64,000 bases of DNA from Lactobacillus panisapium. GTDB taxonomy: Bacteria; Bacillota; Bacilli; Lactobacillales; Lactobacillaceae. The translations under genes were made by a program, and so were the position numbers. Of the stretch, positions 1 to 8,156 are shown in pieces (position 1 is the stretch's first letter; each line of letters opens with the position of its first letter). The stretch covers positions 1,753,001 through 1,817,000 of the forward strand of contig NZ_CP048268.1 of the NCBI RefSeq assembly GCF_019469265.1, in the 5' to 3' direction. The notes under the pieces were generated by a model. The model did no database searches, was not told where the DNA came from, and saw only the letters and a list, made by a program, of their open reading frames with translations.

Positions 1-630
1 AAGCCTAGCGATCAAGATCAACCATTCATTTGCCATGCTAACCGCAAGATCAGTATCGAGGACATTTGCTTTGTTGAAAGTTCACACTACCAAGATACCC
101 CATTTGATCCATATGGCGACCAAGGTACTCCTGAACAAAAGAAAACTTACCGGCCAATTGCCTTGAACCGTAACTTTGAAACACATATTTTACAAGTTAG
201 AAACGATGTAGCAGAAGAAATTGCTGGTGTGCAATGGCTTTGCTTTGGTCCAAATACCTTTAACAGTTTTGTCCCATTCTACACCAACGTTAATGACACA
301 CCTGCTAGCTTCCAAACTGGTCCTAAGTTTGACTTGAACAAGATTTTCTGGTTAAACAAGCTGACTGCTCAACTTGGTGACACTAACTTTAAAGTTTACG
401 GCGAATTAGAAAATGATTTTGAGCAAAAATCATTGGCTCAATGCCACTTCATTCAACATGAAACTGATAAAAAAGTTGCTGGTCTTTCAGGTAAAGCAGT
501 CGAAGATGCCCTAACCGAAGCTAACCAAAAGATGGCCGACCAAGTATACAACAATACAATTGAACTGCTCGGCAACATGGTTAACGAAGGACACAACTTA
601 GCTACGTTGAAGTTTGATTTATTGGATTAA
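1..630 (+). CDS. pepD: Dipeptidase, C69 family (PepD-like), 3' part
   Basis: The open frame enters from before base 1 and ends with TAA at 628-630, so only the last 209 residues are present. The sequence resembles the C-terminal part of lactobacillar dipeptidase A (peptidase family C69/U34), with features such as NRNFETHILQVRND and GVQWLCFGPN followed by a long amphipathic C-terminal region. The family are cytoplasmic N-terminal nucleophile dipeptidases that finish the breakdown of imported peptides. The catalytic N-terminal Cys lies outside the window, so activity cannot be judged. A strong terminator follows directly. Confidence 0.85.
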   Translation, partial: KPSDQDQPFICHANRKISIEDICFVESSHYQDTPFDPYGDQGTPEQKKTYRPIALNRNFETHILQVRNDVAEEIAGVQWLCFGPNTFNSFVPFYTNVNDTPASFQTGPKFDLNKIFWLNKLTAQLGDTNFKVYGELENDFEQKSLAQCHFIQHETDKKVAGLSGKAVEDALTEANQKMADQVYNNTIELLGNMVNEGHNLATLKFDLLD

Positions 631-668
631 TCTTTTTAATTAAAACTGATACTCACTGAAAAACAAAA
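626..668. repeat. 43-bp direct repeat, copy 1
   Basis: Bases 626-668 match 2048-2090 at about 39 of 43 positions. Both copies start with ATTAATCTTTTTAATT and end with GAAAAACAAAA, and both lie immediately before a terminator hairpin. The pair flanks the kinase remnant and the GntR gene. Confidence 0.7.
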
Positions 669-708
669 CGCTCTCTAGCGGTTACCTAACCGTTAAAGAG
701 CGTTTTTT
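664..708 (+). terminator. Rho-independent terminator of the dipeptidase gene
   Basis: Arms AACGCTCT and AGAGCGTT plus an inner CGGT/ACCG stem, followed by a run of T. It lies 34 bp after the dipeptidase stop. Confidence 0.8.
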
Positions 709-709
709 A

Positions 710-949
710 CTTTTCCATTTCTTCAATTAACATAGTTACTAATACATATTTATCAAGGCTTTCATCAAAAAACTAACTATCAGTTTTTAGTGCAATCTAT
801 TATGGAGGAAAGATCAATTCGTTTTTCCACAGCTGCTAAATAAGTTCTCTTTTTTATCTAATAAACTAAAGCAAAAAATACACGATATCACCAAAAAAGT
901 AATATCGTGTATCTAGTTTTACCCAACTTTGAAGAATAATTTTATGACA
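710..949. other. Intergenic stretch with one terminator
   Basis: No open frame with a ribosome binding site was seen. The only clear structure is the hairpin at 876-912. The stretch is AT-rich and probably decayed. Confidence 0.5.
876..912 (-). terminator. Terminator behind the kinase remnant
   Basis: Arms ACACGATAT and ATATCGTGT around a loop of about 12 bases, followed on the minus strand by ATTTTTTGC. It lies just downstream of the decayed kinase and marks where a former minus-strand operon ended. Confidence 0.7.
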
Positions 950-1180
950 TTAGTGGATTCTTTCACCACAGCCAAATGACCCTGGTTGCTTAATGGTTTT
1001 AGCTGCCGCAATAGCAGCCTTATTCAGGGCTCTTTGGCAAGTCTGTTCAGAAAGATTCCGAAGGCAACTATTCTCAGTAAGTAAATAAGTCACTAAATTA
1101 GCAAAGAAAGTGTCACCGGCTCCCATTGTGTCAACCGGATGTGAGTGCAGTTTAAACTTGATACAGAGGTCAATTAATCG
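950..1180 (-). pseudogene. PfkB-family sugar kinase remnant (FrlD-like), C-terminal end
   Basis: Read on the minus strand, the frame ending with TAA at 950-952 contains VDTMGAGDTFFANLVTYL, the PfkB family signature 2 with the catalytic Asp of GAGD. It continues to a C-terminus ending GSFGCGERIH. Only about 70 codons survive. In-frame stops appear shortly upstream and no start is present, so the N-terminal substrate and ATP regions are lost. Fructoselysine 6-kinases (FrlD) end in a similar way, and a FrlB-like deglycase is present at 56.9 kb, but assignment within PfkB rests on a short fragment. The adjacent GntR gene may have been its regulator. Confidence 0.7.
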
Positions 1181-1227
1181 TACACTTAATACTTAATTAT
1201 CAGCAAATTTAAGATTTAAAACTGCAT

Positions 1228-1253
1228 ACTAGATTAATCTAAAATCTACTAGT
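1228..1253. promoter_or_regulatory. Possible operator upstream of the GntR gene
   Basis: Nested inverted repeats, with ACTAG and CTAGT at the ends and a TAGATTAATCTA palindrome inside, lie 45-70 bp before the GntR start. This is a plausible autoregulatory site, inferred from symmetry only. Confidence 0.3.
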
Positions 1254-1296
1254 ACAAAATATTGACTATTTTCGCTCAAATTAGGTGGATTCATTA

Positions 1297-2007
1297 ATGA
1301 TATATAAAGAAGTTAAAGAAAAAATATTTGATCAATATATCAAAAAAGCAAGCCAATCTGAACTAATTCCAGCAGAACGTAGCTTATCGGAACAGTTTCA
1401 AGTCAGCCGACCAACTATTCGAAAAGCACTAACTTCGCTTGAACAGGATGGATTAATTACCAAAAACTATGGCCGTGGGTATGTTATTAATCAAAAGCCT
1501 GCTACCACAGATAAATATATTGATCACGAATTAAGCACATTCATTGGATTTTATGAGGATGCTGAGCACCAGCAAAAGCCCACTTCTTCCAAAGTTTTGC
1601 AACAGTCGGTTGAATATGCCGATGAAGATGTGGCTAAAAAACTTAATTTACAAAAAGGCGATCCTATTTTCGTTCTTTCACGAGTTAGGTACATTAAAGA
1701 AAAACCGATGTGCATTGCTACATCATATATTCCTCTAAAATTTGATAATGAGCTAGTTAAGGAAGACTTTAGTAAAAAATCACTTTTCACTGTCCTTAAA
1801 GAAAACGGGCTTCAATTATCTAAAGCTAAACGAACAATTGAGGTTGTTAAAGTAACATCTTTAGACCACCTTTACTTGGACATTTCGAAAAATGAACCTA
1901 TTCTAAAATTCACAAGTATCGGCTATACGAGTAAAAATATTCCCTTTGAATACGAGGTATCTAGATATCCTGCTTACAAGGTAAAATTTGAAAGTACTGT
2001 TTGCTAG
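1297..2007 (+). CDS. GntR/HutC-family transcriptional regulator
   Basis: A 236-residue protein with an N-terminal winged helix-turn-helix (LIPAERSLSEQFQVSRPTIR, then LEQDGLITKNYGRGYVI) and a C-terminal UTRA ligand domain from about residue 80. HutC-type regulators bind sugar phosphates or similar metabolites and usually repress a neighbouring catabolic operon. The ATG at 1297 is preferred because AGGTGG (1283-1288) sits 8 bases before it; a GTG at 1285 overlaps that RBS. The only linked catabolic gene is the kinase remnant on the other strand, so this may be an orphaned regulator of a lost fructosamine locus, or it may act on a distant operon. Confidence 0.85.
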   Translation: MIYKEVKEKIFDQYIKKASQSELIPAERSLSEQFQVSRPTIRKALTSLEQDGLITKNYGRGYVINQKPATTDKYIDHELSTFIGFYEDAEHQQKPTSSKVLQQSVEYADEDVAKKLNLQKGDPIFVLSRVRYIKEKPMCIATSYIPLKFDNELVKEDFSKKSLFTVLKENGLQLSKAKRTIEVVKVTSLDHLYLDISKNEPILKFTSIGYTSKNIPFEYEVSRYPAYKVKFESTVC

Positions 2008-2047
2008 CAAGATAGTTGATGTAAAGTTTCCTTAATAAAAAGACAAA

Positions 2048-2090
2048 ATTAATCTTTTTAATTTGAACTGAAACTCATTGAAAAACAAAA
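2048..2090. repeat. 43-bp direct repeat, copy 2
   Basis: Partner of the repeat at 626-668, with four mismatches. It again lies directly before a terminator hairpin. Confidence 0.7.
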
Positions 2091-2136
2091 TAAGCTGCAG
2101 AATTCATTTTTACATGAACTCTGCAGCTTATTTTTA
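2086..2136. terminator. Bidirectional terminator between GntR gene and tkt
   Basis: Long stem with arms AATAAGCTGCAG and CTGCAGCTTATT, A-rich on one side and T-rich on the other. It can end both convergent transcripts. Confidence 0.8.
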
Positions 2137-2161
2137 TATTGTCATCTATGCATTGTTAACA

Positions 2162-4156
2162 TCAATCTGTTTTTTCGCAAATCTTTAAGTAAGTTTGAAC
2201 CAGGTTAGCTACGGTGAAGCCAGACTTCTTAATTAGTTCATCACCGTCACCACTTTCACCAAAATGATCAATGCCAATGACCGCACCATCCAAACCAGTG
2301 AATTGAGCCCAATCATAAGTCGATGCCATTTCAACTGCTACCCGTTTTCTAATTGCATTTGGCAAGACTTTTTCTTGGTAGGACTGATCTTGCTTTAAAA
2401 ATAGTTCAAAGCTCGGGAGCGAAACTACTCGTACATTGTGGTTTTTCTTAGCTAGTTCTTGTTGTGCTTGCAATGCCAATGTTATCTCTGAACCTGTTGC
2501 CAGTAAAATTCCTTCAGGATCACCGTTTGGTGCTTCTGCCAGGATATAGCCGCCCTTTGGCACGCCTTCTTTTACTTGTTCTTGATAAGCCGTTAAGGTT
2601 GGTAAGTTCTGTCTACCCAAAATAAAGGCAACGGGATTATTACTCTGATTAAGCGCATCTTGCCAAGCATAAATGGTTTCCAAATAGTCTGCGGGACGGT
2701 AAACAATTAAGTTAGGCATTGCCCGCAGGCCCTCGAGCTGTTCGATTGGCTGGTGTGTAGGACCGTCAGGACCTAGTGAAATTGAATCATGCCCAAATAA
2801 GAAAATCGACGGGACTTTCATTAGTGATGCGAGCCGCAATGCATTTTTCATATAATCAGAAAAAATAAAGAAGGTATTGCCAAACACACGGGAGCCACCA
2901 TAAAGAGTGATGCCGTTAATAGCAGTTGCTTCCGCAAATTCCCTGATACCGAAATACAGGTTGTTATTGGCATATGAATCTGGCTGGAAACCTTGATCAT
3001 TGTCAAAATAAGTTTTATCCGAACTGCCTAAATCAGCTGAACCACCCCAAAAGTTTAGGTCAGATTTGCCTGTTAGTTGGATCGCGGTGTGAATTGCATC
3101 CCTTGTCGATGAAGAAGCCGGAATTGGCGCCTCATCTGACTGAAAAGCAAGTTTAACATTATTATTAATGTTCTTAATCAACTTGCCACCTAATTTGGGA
3201 TACTGTTCCGTATATTCCTGCAGCATCTTGGTCCACTCTGAATGCTTCTTCTTTCCAGCAGTCTTGCTCTTTTCAAAAACTTCGTAAGAACTTGCCGGCA
3301 CTTCAAATGGTCCGAAATGGTAATCTAATTTTTCTTTGGTTTCCTTGACCTGCTCTTCATCTAAAACGGCACCGTGCACGACGTGATTATTAGCTAGTGG
3401 TGACCCGTAACCAATAACGGTGCTGACCTCAATTAAAGTTGGCCGCGTCTGCTCATCTTGTGCCACCTTAATAGCAGCATCAATTTGCGTCAGATCATTA
3501 CCATCAGCCACTTTCAGGTAATTCCAACCATATGCGTTAAACCGCTCAGCTACATTATCATCACATTCCTGACTCATCTTGGCATCCATCGTGTTTTGAT
3601 TTGAATCATATAACACAATTAGGTTATTTAACCGCAAATGGCCTGCCAAACTTGCCGTTTCGTGACTAACTCCTTCCATTAAGTCGCCGTCGCCGACAAT
3701 CGCATACACACGATTATTGATTATCGGATAATTGGGCTGATTATAAATGGCACTTAAATGCTTTTCCGCCATTGCCATACCAACAGCCATTCCTAGTCCT
3801 TGTCCTAACGGACCAGTCGCAGCATCCACACCTGGAGTGGTAATTTCAGGATGCCCTGGCGTCTTACTGCCAAGAGTCCGAAACTGCTTTAGGTCTGAAA
3901 TTGATAAATCAAAACCTGCTAAATGCAAAGTCGCATATAACATAGCTGATGCATGGCCACCTGATAAAACAAAACGATCGCGGTTAAACCAATGTGGATC
4001 AGCTACATCAAATTGCATGTTCTGGTAAATTGTATAAATCAATGGTGCCGCACTTAGTGCCATTCCGGTGTGACCAGAATTGGCATGGTGAATCTCATCG
4101 ATACTTAGAGCCCGAATTGTCTTAACGGCTAAATTATCTTTTTCTGTATATTTCAT
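2162..4156 (-). CDS. tkt: Transketolase
   Basis: A full-length 664-residue thiamine diphosphate enzyme that moves two-carbon units between sugar phosphates in the pentose phosphate pathway. The N-terminal TPP domain carries GHTGMALSAAPL, the motif VGDGDLMEG with the cofactor-binding GDG near residue 153, and LYDSNQ. The pyrimidine-binding domain starts near residue 350 (SSTRDAIHT), followed by the C-terminal domain with LATGSE. An AAGGAG RBS precedes the ATG. It is the last gene of the operon behind an ascorbate-family PTS, 45 bp after IIC. This suggests that the imported sugar or polyol enters metabolism as a pentose phosphate. A housekeeping paralogue may exist elsewhere. Confidence 0.93.
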   Translation of the reverse strand: MKYTEKDNLAVKTIRALSIDEIHHANSGHTGMALSAAPLIYTIYQNMQFDVADPHWFNRDRFVLSGGHASAMLYATLHLAGFDLSISDLKQFRTLGSKTPGHPEITTPGVDAATGPLGQGLGMAVGMAMAEKHLSAIYNQPNYPIINNRVYAIVGDGDLMEGVSHETASLAGHLRLNNLIVLYDSNQNTMDAKMSQECDDNVAERFNAYGWNYLKVADGNDLTQIDAAIKVAQDEQTRPTLIEVSTVIGYGSPLANNHVVHGAVLDEEQVKETKEKLDYHFGPFEVPASSYEVFEKSKTAGKKKHSEWTKMLQEYTEQYPKLGGKLIKNINNNVKLAFQSDEAPIPASSSTRDAIHTAIQLTGKSDLNFWGGSADLGSSDKTYFDNDQGFQPDSYANNNLYFGIREFAEATAINGITLYGGSRVFGNTFFIFSDYMKNALRLASLMKVPSIFLFGHDSISLGPDGPTHQPIEQLEGLRAMPNLIVYRPADYLETIYAWQDALNQSNNPVAFILGRQNLPTLTAYQEQVKEGVPKGGYILAEAPNGDPEGILLATGSEITLALQAQQELAKKNHNVRVVSLPSFELFLKQDQSYQEKVLPNAIRKRVAVEMASTYDWAQFTGLDGAVIGIDHFGESGDGDELIKKSGFTVANLVQTYLKICEKTD

Positions 4157-4201
4157 TTTTTCTCCTTATGATATGTTTGCCATCATAATAGGCAAACTGA
4201 A

Positions 4202-5569
4202 TTAATTAGCCTTTTTAGCAGACTTTTTTTGCTTGTGGTCAAAAATAATGGACACGATAAAGAAAACAACTAATGCAGCTACAAGTGCCACGATAATTAA
4301 TGTTCTACCGCCAAGAAGGCCACTATAACCAACATAAGAGCCAACAATTCCGAAGTCTGCGTCCGCATAACTGGCGGTACCAAGACCTAAGTGACCTAAA
4401 ACCGGAATTAAAATAATTGGTACAAAAGAAATCAGTAAACCATGAACAAAGGAACCGATGACACAACCTCGACGTCCACCCACTGAGTTGCCGATGACGC
4501 CAGCAGCGCCACCACACATGAAGTGGGCAACAACACCAGGGATAACAATTGTCATATGTAAAACGACCATTAATAATGTAGCAACGAGACCACCGACAAA
4601 GCTGGCAAAGAAACCAATGATGACGGCATTCGGTGCAAAAGTAAACAAGATTGGGATATCTAGCCCTGCTTTAGCATTAGGTACTAATTTACTGGAAATA
4701 CCCTTAAAAGCCGGAATTAATTCATTCAAAATCATTCTTACGCCAGCAAGCATAATATATACACCAGCTGAAAAAGAACCAGATTCAATCAGTGCAAAAA
4801 TTAGGTAGTTGATGCCGCCACTTAATTTTTCAACATAAACAGGGCCAGCAAAAATAGCAATAATCAGGTAAGCAACCGCCATGGTAACGGTGACGGCAAT
4901 TGTGTTATCGCGCAGGAAAGATACCTTTTTAGAAACATGCATGTCCTCAGTTGACTTTGATGAATCACCGACAACTTTTGCTACCAAACCAGCAATTAAA
5001 TAGCCGAAGTCACCCGTATGCGCAATCGCAATTTCATCACTTTTAGTGACATTTTTGACAAACGGCTGAATTAATGCCGGCATAATCGTGTCGAATAAGC
5101 CCAAGAATGTGCCGCCAACGATGATGGATGGAACTTCAGTAAAGCCGGCAACAGCTAGCAAAACGGCTAACATACATGACATGTTGATCATAACGTGGCC
5201 AGAAAGGTAAATGTATTTAAAATGGGATATTCTGGCTAAAAGGACGTTGACAATCATGGCAACTAACAGAATCATCGCCGTTGCGCTGCCATATTTCGTT
5301 AATGCTGTTGCTGTGAAAGCTTCATTATTCGGAACAACGCCTTGAACATGAAAGGCGTGCATAAACATTTTGCCGAATGGAGTTAAAGAATCGGTAATTA
5401 CCCCAGATCCCCCGGTTAACACCAGAAAACCAACGAAGGTTTTCAAACCACCAGAAATTACTTCGGTTGAATCCTTTTTTTGCAGGATCAACCCCAGAAC
5501 GGCTACTAGACCAACTAAAATTGATGGTGTTCTAGCAATACTTAAAAAGAAATTTAACACTTCATTCAT
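4202..5569 (-). CDS. PTS EIIC, ascorbate (UlaA/SgaT) family
   Basis: A 455-residue polytopic membrane protein of the UlaA family with about eleven hydrophobic segments. It has typical family features such as SGHVMINMSCMLAV, AHTGDFGYLIAGL and the glycine-rich GGAAGVIGNSVGGRRG. It forms the membrane channel that takes up a substrate while IIB phosphorylates it. L-ascorbate is the founding substrate. No ascorbate-6-phosphate lactonase (UlaG) or later ula enzyme is present, and a transketolase follows instead, so a pentitol or other C5 compound is equally likely. The IIB gene lies 6 bp upstream. Confidence 0.88.
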   Translation of the reverse strand: MNEVLNFFLSIARTPSILVGLVAVLGLILQKKDSTEVISGGLKTFVGFLVLTGGSGVITDSLTPFGKMFMHAFHVQGVVPNNEAFTATALTKYGSATAMILLVAMIVNVLLARISHFKYIYLSGHVMINMSCMLAVLLAVAGFTEVPSIIVGGTFLGLFDTIMPALIQPFVKNVTKSDEIAIAHTGDFGYLIAGLVAKVVGDSSKSTEDMHVSKKVSFLRDNTIAVTVTMAVAYLIIAIFAGPVYVEKLSGGINYLIFALIESGSFSAGVYIMLAGVRMILNELIPAFKGISSKLVPNAKAGLDIPILFTFAPNAVIIGFFASFVGGLVATLLMVVLHMTIVIPGVVAHFMCGGAAGVIGNSVGGRRGCVIGSFVHGLLISFVPIILIPVLGHLGLGTASYADADFGIVGSYVGYSGLLGGRTLIIVALVAALVVFFIVSIIFDHKQKKSAKKAN

Positions 5570-5575
5570 TAGTCA

Positions 5576-5875
5576 TCACTTTTCACTTTCTTTATCTACA
5601 CTAGCCAAATATTGTTGAATCTTGGTTTTTAATTCATCTTTGTCAATAATGCTGTCAAGCTGAGTGACATGATCAGCTCCGACAACATTAGCCACAGCAT
5701 CATACATGTCACGTCCGACAAAGAAATGATCCGCTACACTCGGATTGAGTCCCGATAAATCGATATGAGTAGTTTCAACATCCGGTCTGCCTAACTGTTT
5801 CAATACTTCCTGCATATTCATGTCCACCATGAAAGATGAACCAACCCCAGTACTACAACATGCTCCTAACTTCAT
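5576..5875 (-). CDS. PTS EIIB, ascorbate/galactitol (lactose-type fold) family
   Basis: A 99-residue phosphocarrier. The N-terminal ACCSTGVGSSFMV is the IIB phosphate loop, whose Cys (residue 6 or 7) takes the phosphoryl group from EIIA and passes it to the sugar. It overlaps the regulator gene by 4 bp and is followed 6 bp later by IIC, so all three are co-translated. No separate EIIA gene is present; the EIIA-like domain at the end of the regulator, or a gene elsewhere, must supply phosphate. Confidence 0.88.
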   Translation of the reverse strand: MKLGACCSTGVGSSFMVDMNMQEVLKQLGRPDVETTHIDLSGLNPSVADHFFVGRDMYDAVANVVGADHVTQLDSIIDKDELKTKIQQYLASVDKESEK

Positions 5876-7911
5876 TTTTCGCCTTTCTCAATTAATTCTT
5901 CAATTTCTCTAGCCGTTTTCGCATTCATTATCTGAGCCACTTCTTTCTTATTGCCTAGTATCTTGGCAAGTTCAGAAAGTGCCCTTAAATGCGAGGTTGC
6001 GTCACTTGCCGCCAGCACAATAATCAGCCTGATTTGATGATCAGCATCGACTAAATCAATATCGTGATCTAGCAGCAATAACGCCATCCCCAATTTATTC
6101 ACTCCTTGATTAGGACGCGCGTGGGCAAGTGCTATTTCTGTCCCAATATTGATATACGGGCCATTTTCTTTCACGTTGTTAATCATTGCATCAATGTAAC
6201 GACGTTCAATATTGCCTTTGGCAAGTAACGGCTGTGCGCATAACCGAATCGCATCTTCCCACGTGATTTTTTGGTTATGACTAAAACTAATCTGATCTTC
6301 TGTTAATACTTCACTTAACAATGGTCCTGTCCTTTTTGTCTTTTCCTCATGTTTTCTTTTACCGATTAAAACCTGTCTGATGCCTTTTTTAAGTTCTTCC
6401 TCGTTCAATATCTGCGTATTGTCGTAGATGGTTTCCATCAGCGCCTTATATTCTGTTTGCAAACTTTCTGCATTGGTAATTCCGTTAAGCTGAAAAAAAT
6501 GATCAATATTTTCAAAGTCTTTACCAGTCAGTACGGTATTAACCTTTAGCCACGGGACCGCTACGCGGCTCAGAGCAATATTCGTAATTACAACCCTTTC
6601 GGGCAATGCATTATTTTTTAATTCTGAGGGAGCAAGTGGCATGCTAAAGTTTACGTACGGATATTGCTCCACCATTTGAGTCATTAAAAACCCGGCCGAG
6701 CCATTGCTCCCAGAACTGACTAAAAGGACTTCGGGGGCCTGTTCCTGCTTACGCGCAATTTGCGAAGCAAAGTAAACCGATACTAGCCCCACTTCATAAT
6801 CATTTAAACTTGCCCCAATAAACCGCTCAAACGGGTGAATGCTCATTTTGGTGTAAATATAAATATCAGGATAATTTTCCTTAATTAGGTCAAAATCACT
6901 GTTTTGATACTGTTGCCGATATTTGACTCGGAAAAAAGTAGTGGCCAAATGAACAACAAGATCTTGATGCAGCTTGTTTTCATCTTTAAAGGAACAGTCC
7001 GCTAAGTTCTTAAAGGCCTTAATAATGGCCCAAACAATTTGGCCAATTTCATCATTAATTCCGTCTTTAGGCAGCTTTCTTTTTTGTCCACCCAATAAAA
7101 CTGACGTCAGATAGTCTTGTTCAAATTCATCAAAATGATCGCCTAACAGTAGCGTTAAAAAAGATCTGGCAAATTGATACTCTGGCCCACTCTTAATCTT
7201 TTTTGCTAAGGGATAAATAGCATTGTCCTTGGCCCTTTTTTCATTAAAAATCCGCTGCAAAGTTAAGGCGTAAAAGTATTCAAAAGGATTGATAAATTCT
7301 TCAGAATAGATAATATTATTCGCACTTTCAAATGAATTCAGCCACTGACTAATCAAACTACGCAGTTCTGTAATTTCACTGGTGTCATATAGCTTAGCAA
7401 GGTCATGGTGAGCATATAGCCAAGCAAAAAGAAACTGGCGAATTTTTACCTCTGATCCACTTAAAAAATGGCCATCATAATTGGAAATAATCGTAATGTC
7501 ATACGATCTCATTCTATGTTTGAGATTTTCGATATCTTTTAAAACTGTTTGCTTGCTTACTTCACACCTTTCACAAACTTTCTGCACGCTAAATTGGCCC
7601 TTAAGATAAAGTCCAATAAATTCTAAATACTGCCGCTCCTTTGCACTATATTGATTATGATTTAGGCCTGCTTGACATTGTTGAATTTGCCTTTTACTGT
7701 CTTCGCTTAAGTAATAACCTTGGCCATAAACATTACGCGTGCCCTCAATATTGACCGCTTTAAGCTTTTGGTTTATTTGACTTAAATTCTTGTAAACACT
7801 CCTTTCCGAAATAGCAACTTTTTCAGACATATCGCTGATTGTCATGAAATATTTAACTCTTACAAGGAGATCAATAATCTTTAGCTGACTCTGGTTAAAT
7901 TTCATTTTCAT
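5872..7911 (-). CDS. PRD-containing transcriptional regulator with EIIB- and EIIA-like domains (MtlR/UlaR type)
   Basis: A 679-residue regulator. The start at 7911 is chosen because AAGGAGG (7920-7926) lies 8 bases before it. An N-terminal HTH (about residues 8-50, ISDMSEKVAISERSVYKNL) is followed by a second HTH (VCERCEVSKQTVLKDI). Two PRD modules span about residues 170-400. A IIB-like domain follows (VLLVSSGSNGSAG, with Ser where IIB has Cys), then a EIIA type-2 domain (NIGTEIALAHARP with the phosphorylatable His). PTS phosphorylation of the PRDs and EIIA domain sets activity according to sugar supply. It has DNA-binding helices, not the RNA-binding CAT domain of BglG. It is first in the operon. 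Confidence 0.87.
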   Translation of the reverse strand: MKMKFNQSQLKIIDLLVRVKYFMTISDMSEKVAISERSVYKNLSQINQKLKAVNIEGTRNVYGQGYYLSEDSKRQIQQCQAGLNHNQYSAKERQYLEFIGLYLKGQFSVQKVCERCEVSKQTVLKDIENLKHRMRSYDITIISNYDGHFLSGSEVKIRQFLFAWLYAHHDLAKLYDTSEITELRSLISQWLNSFESANNIIYSEEFINPFEYFYALTLQRIFNEKRAKDNAIYPLAKKIKSGPEYQFARSFLTLLLGDHFDEFEQDYLTSVLLGGQKRKLPKDGINDEIGQIVWAIIKAFKNLADCSFKDENKLHQDLVVHLATTFFRVKYRQQYQNSDFDLIKENYPDIYIYTKMSIHPFERFIGASLNDYEVGLVSVYFASQIARKQEQAPEVLLVSSGSNGSAGFLMTQMVEQYPYVNFSMPLAPSELKNNALPERVVITNIALSRVAVPWLKVNTVLTGKDFENIDHFFQLNGITNAESLQTEYKALMETIYDNTQILNEEELKKGIRQVLIGKRKHEEKTKRTGPLLSEVLTEDQISFSHNQKITWEDAIRLCAQPLLAKGNIERRYIDAMINNVKENGPYINIGTEIALAHARPNQGVNKLGMALLLLDHDIDLVDADHQIRLIIVLAASDATSHLRALSELAKILGNKKEVAQIMNAKTAREIEELIEKGEK

Positions 7912-7942
7912 CAATGTTGCCTCCTTGTTGTTTTTATTATGG

Positions 7943-7956
7943 ATAAATCGCTTCCA
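7943..7956 (-). promoter_or_regulatory. cre-like site upstream of the ascorbate-type PTS operon
   Basis: TGGAAGCGATTTAT on the minus strand matches most of the CcpA-binding cre consensus TGWAANCGNTNWCA. Very similar sites lie before levR and before the 57.9-kb operon, which suggests catabolite repression of all three. Confidence 0.45.
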
Positions 7957-7972
7957 CGAAAAAAGTTAACTA

Positions 7973-7994
7973 AGTTCAGTACAAAAACTGAACT
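7973..7994. promoter_or_regulatory. Inverted repeat in the regulator's upstream region
   Basis: Perfect 8-bp arms AGTTCAGT and ACTGAACT around six bases, lying 62-83 bp upstream of the PRD regulator start. It is either an operator for that regulator or a leader hairpin. Confidence 0.4.
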
Positions 7995-7995
7995 A

Positions 7996-8030
7996 CAAAA
8001 AAGCATGAAGTACGAAACTTCATGCTTTTT
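7996..8030 (-). terminator. Terminator-like hairpin upstream of the PRD regulator
   Basis: Arms AGCATGAAGT and ACTTCATGCT around a 5-base loop with T-runs on both sides. No minus-strand gene lies just upstream for it to terminate, so it could be a leader attenuator or could insulate the divergent gene. Confidence 0.5.
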
Positions 8031-8156
8031 AATTATCCTATTAATCTATTTGTATAATCAAATTGGCTTATTTTGATATTGATAAACAAAACTTTTTCAT
8101 TATAATAATAGTATATTTAGAAAAAAGCTATTATTTATTAAATAGGGAGAATAAAA

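Noticed and set aside
5872..7911. BglG-type RNA antiterminator
   Set aside because: The N-terminal domain is a DNA-binding HTH, not the CAT RNA-binding domain, and no ribonucleic antiterminator sequence overlapping the leader hairpin was recognised.
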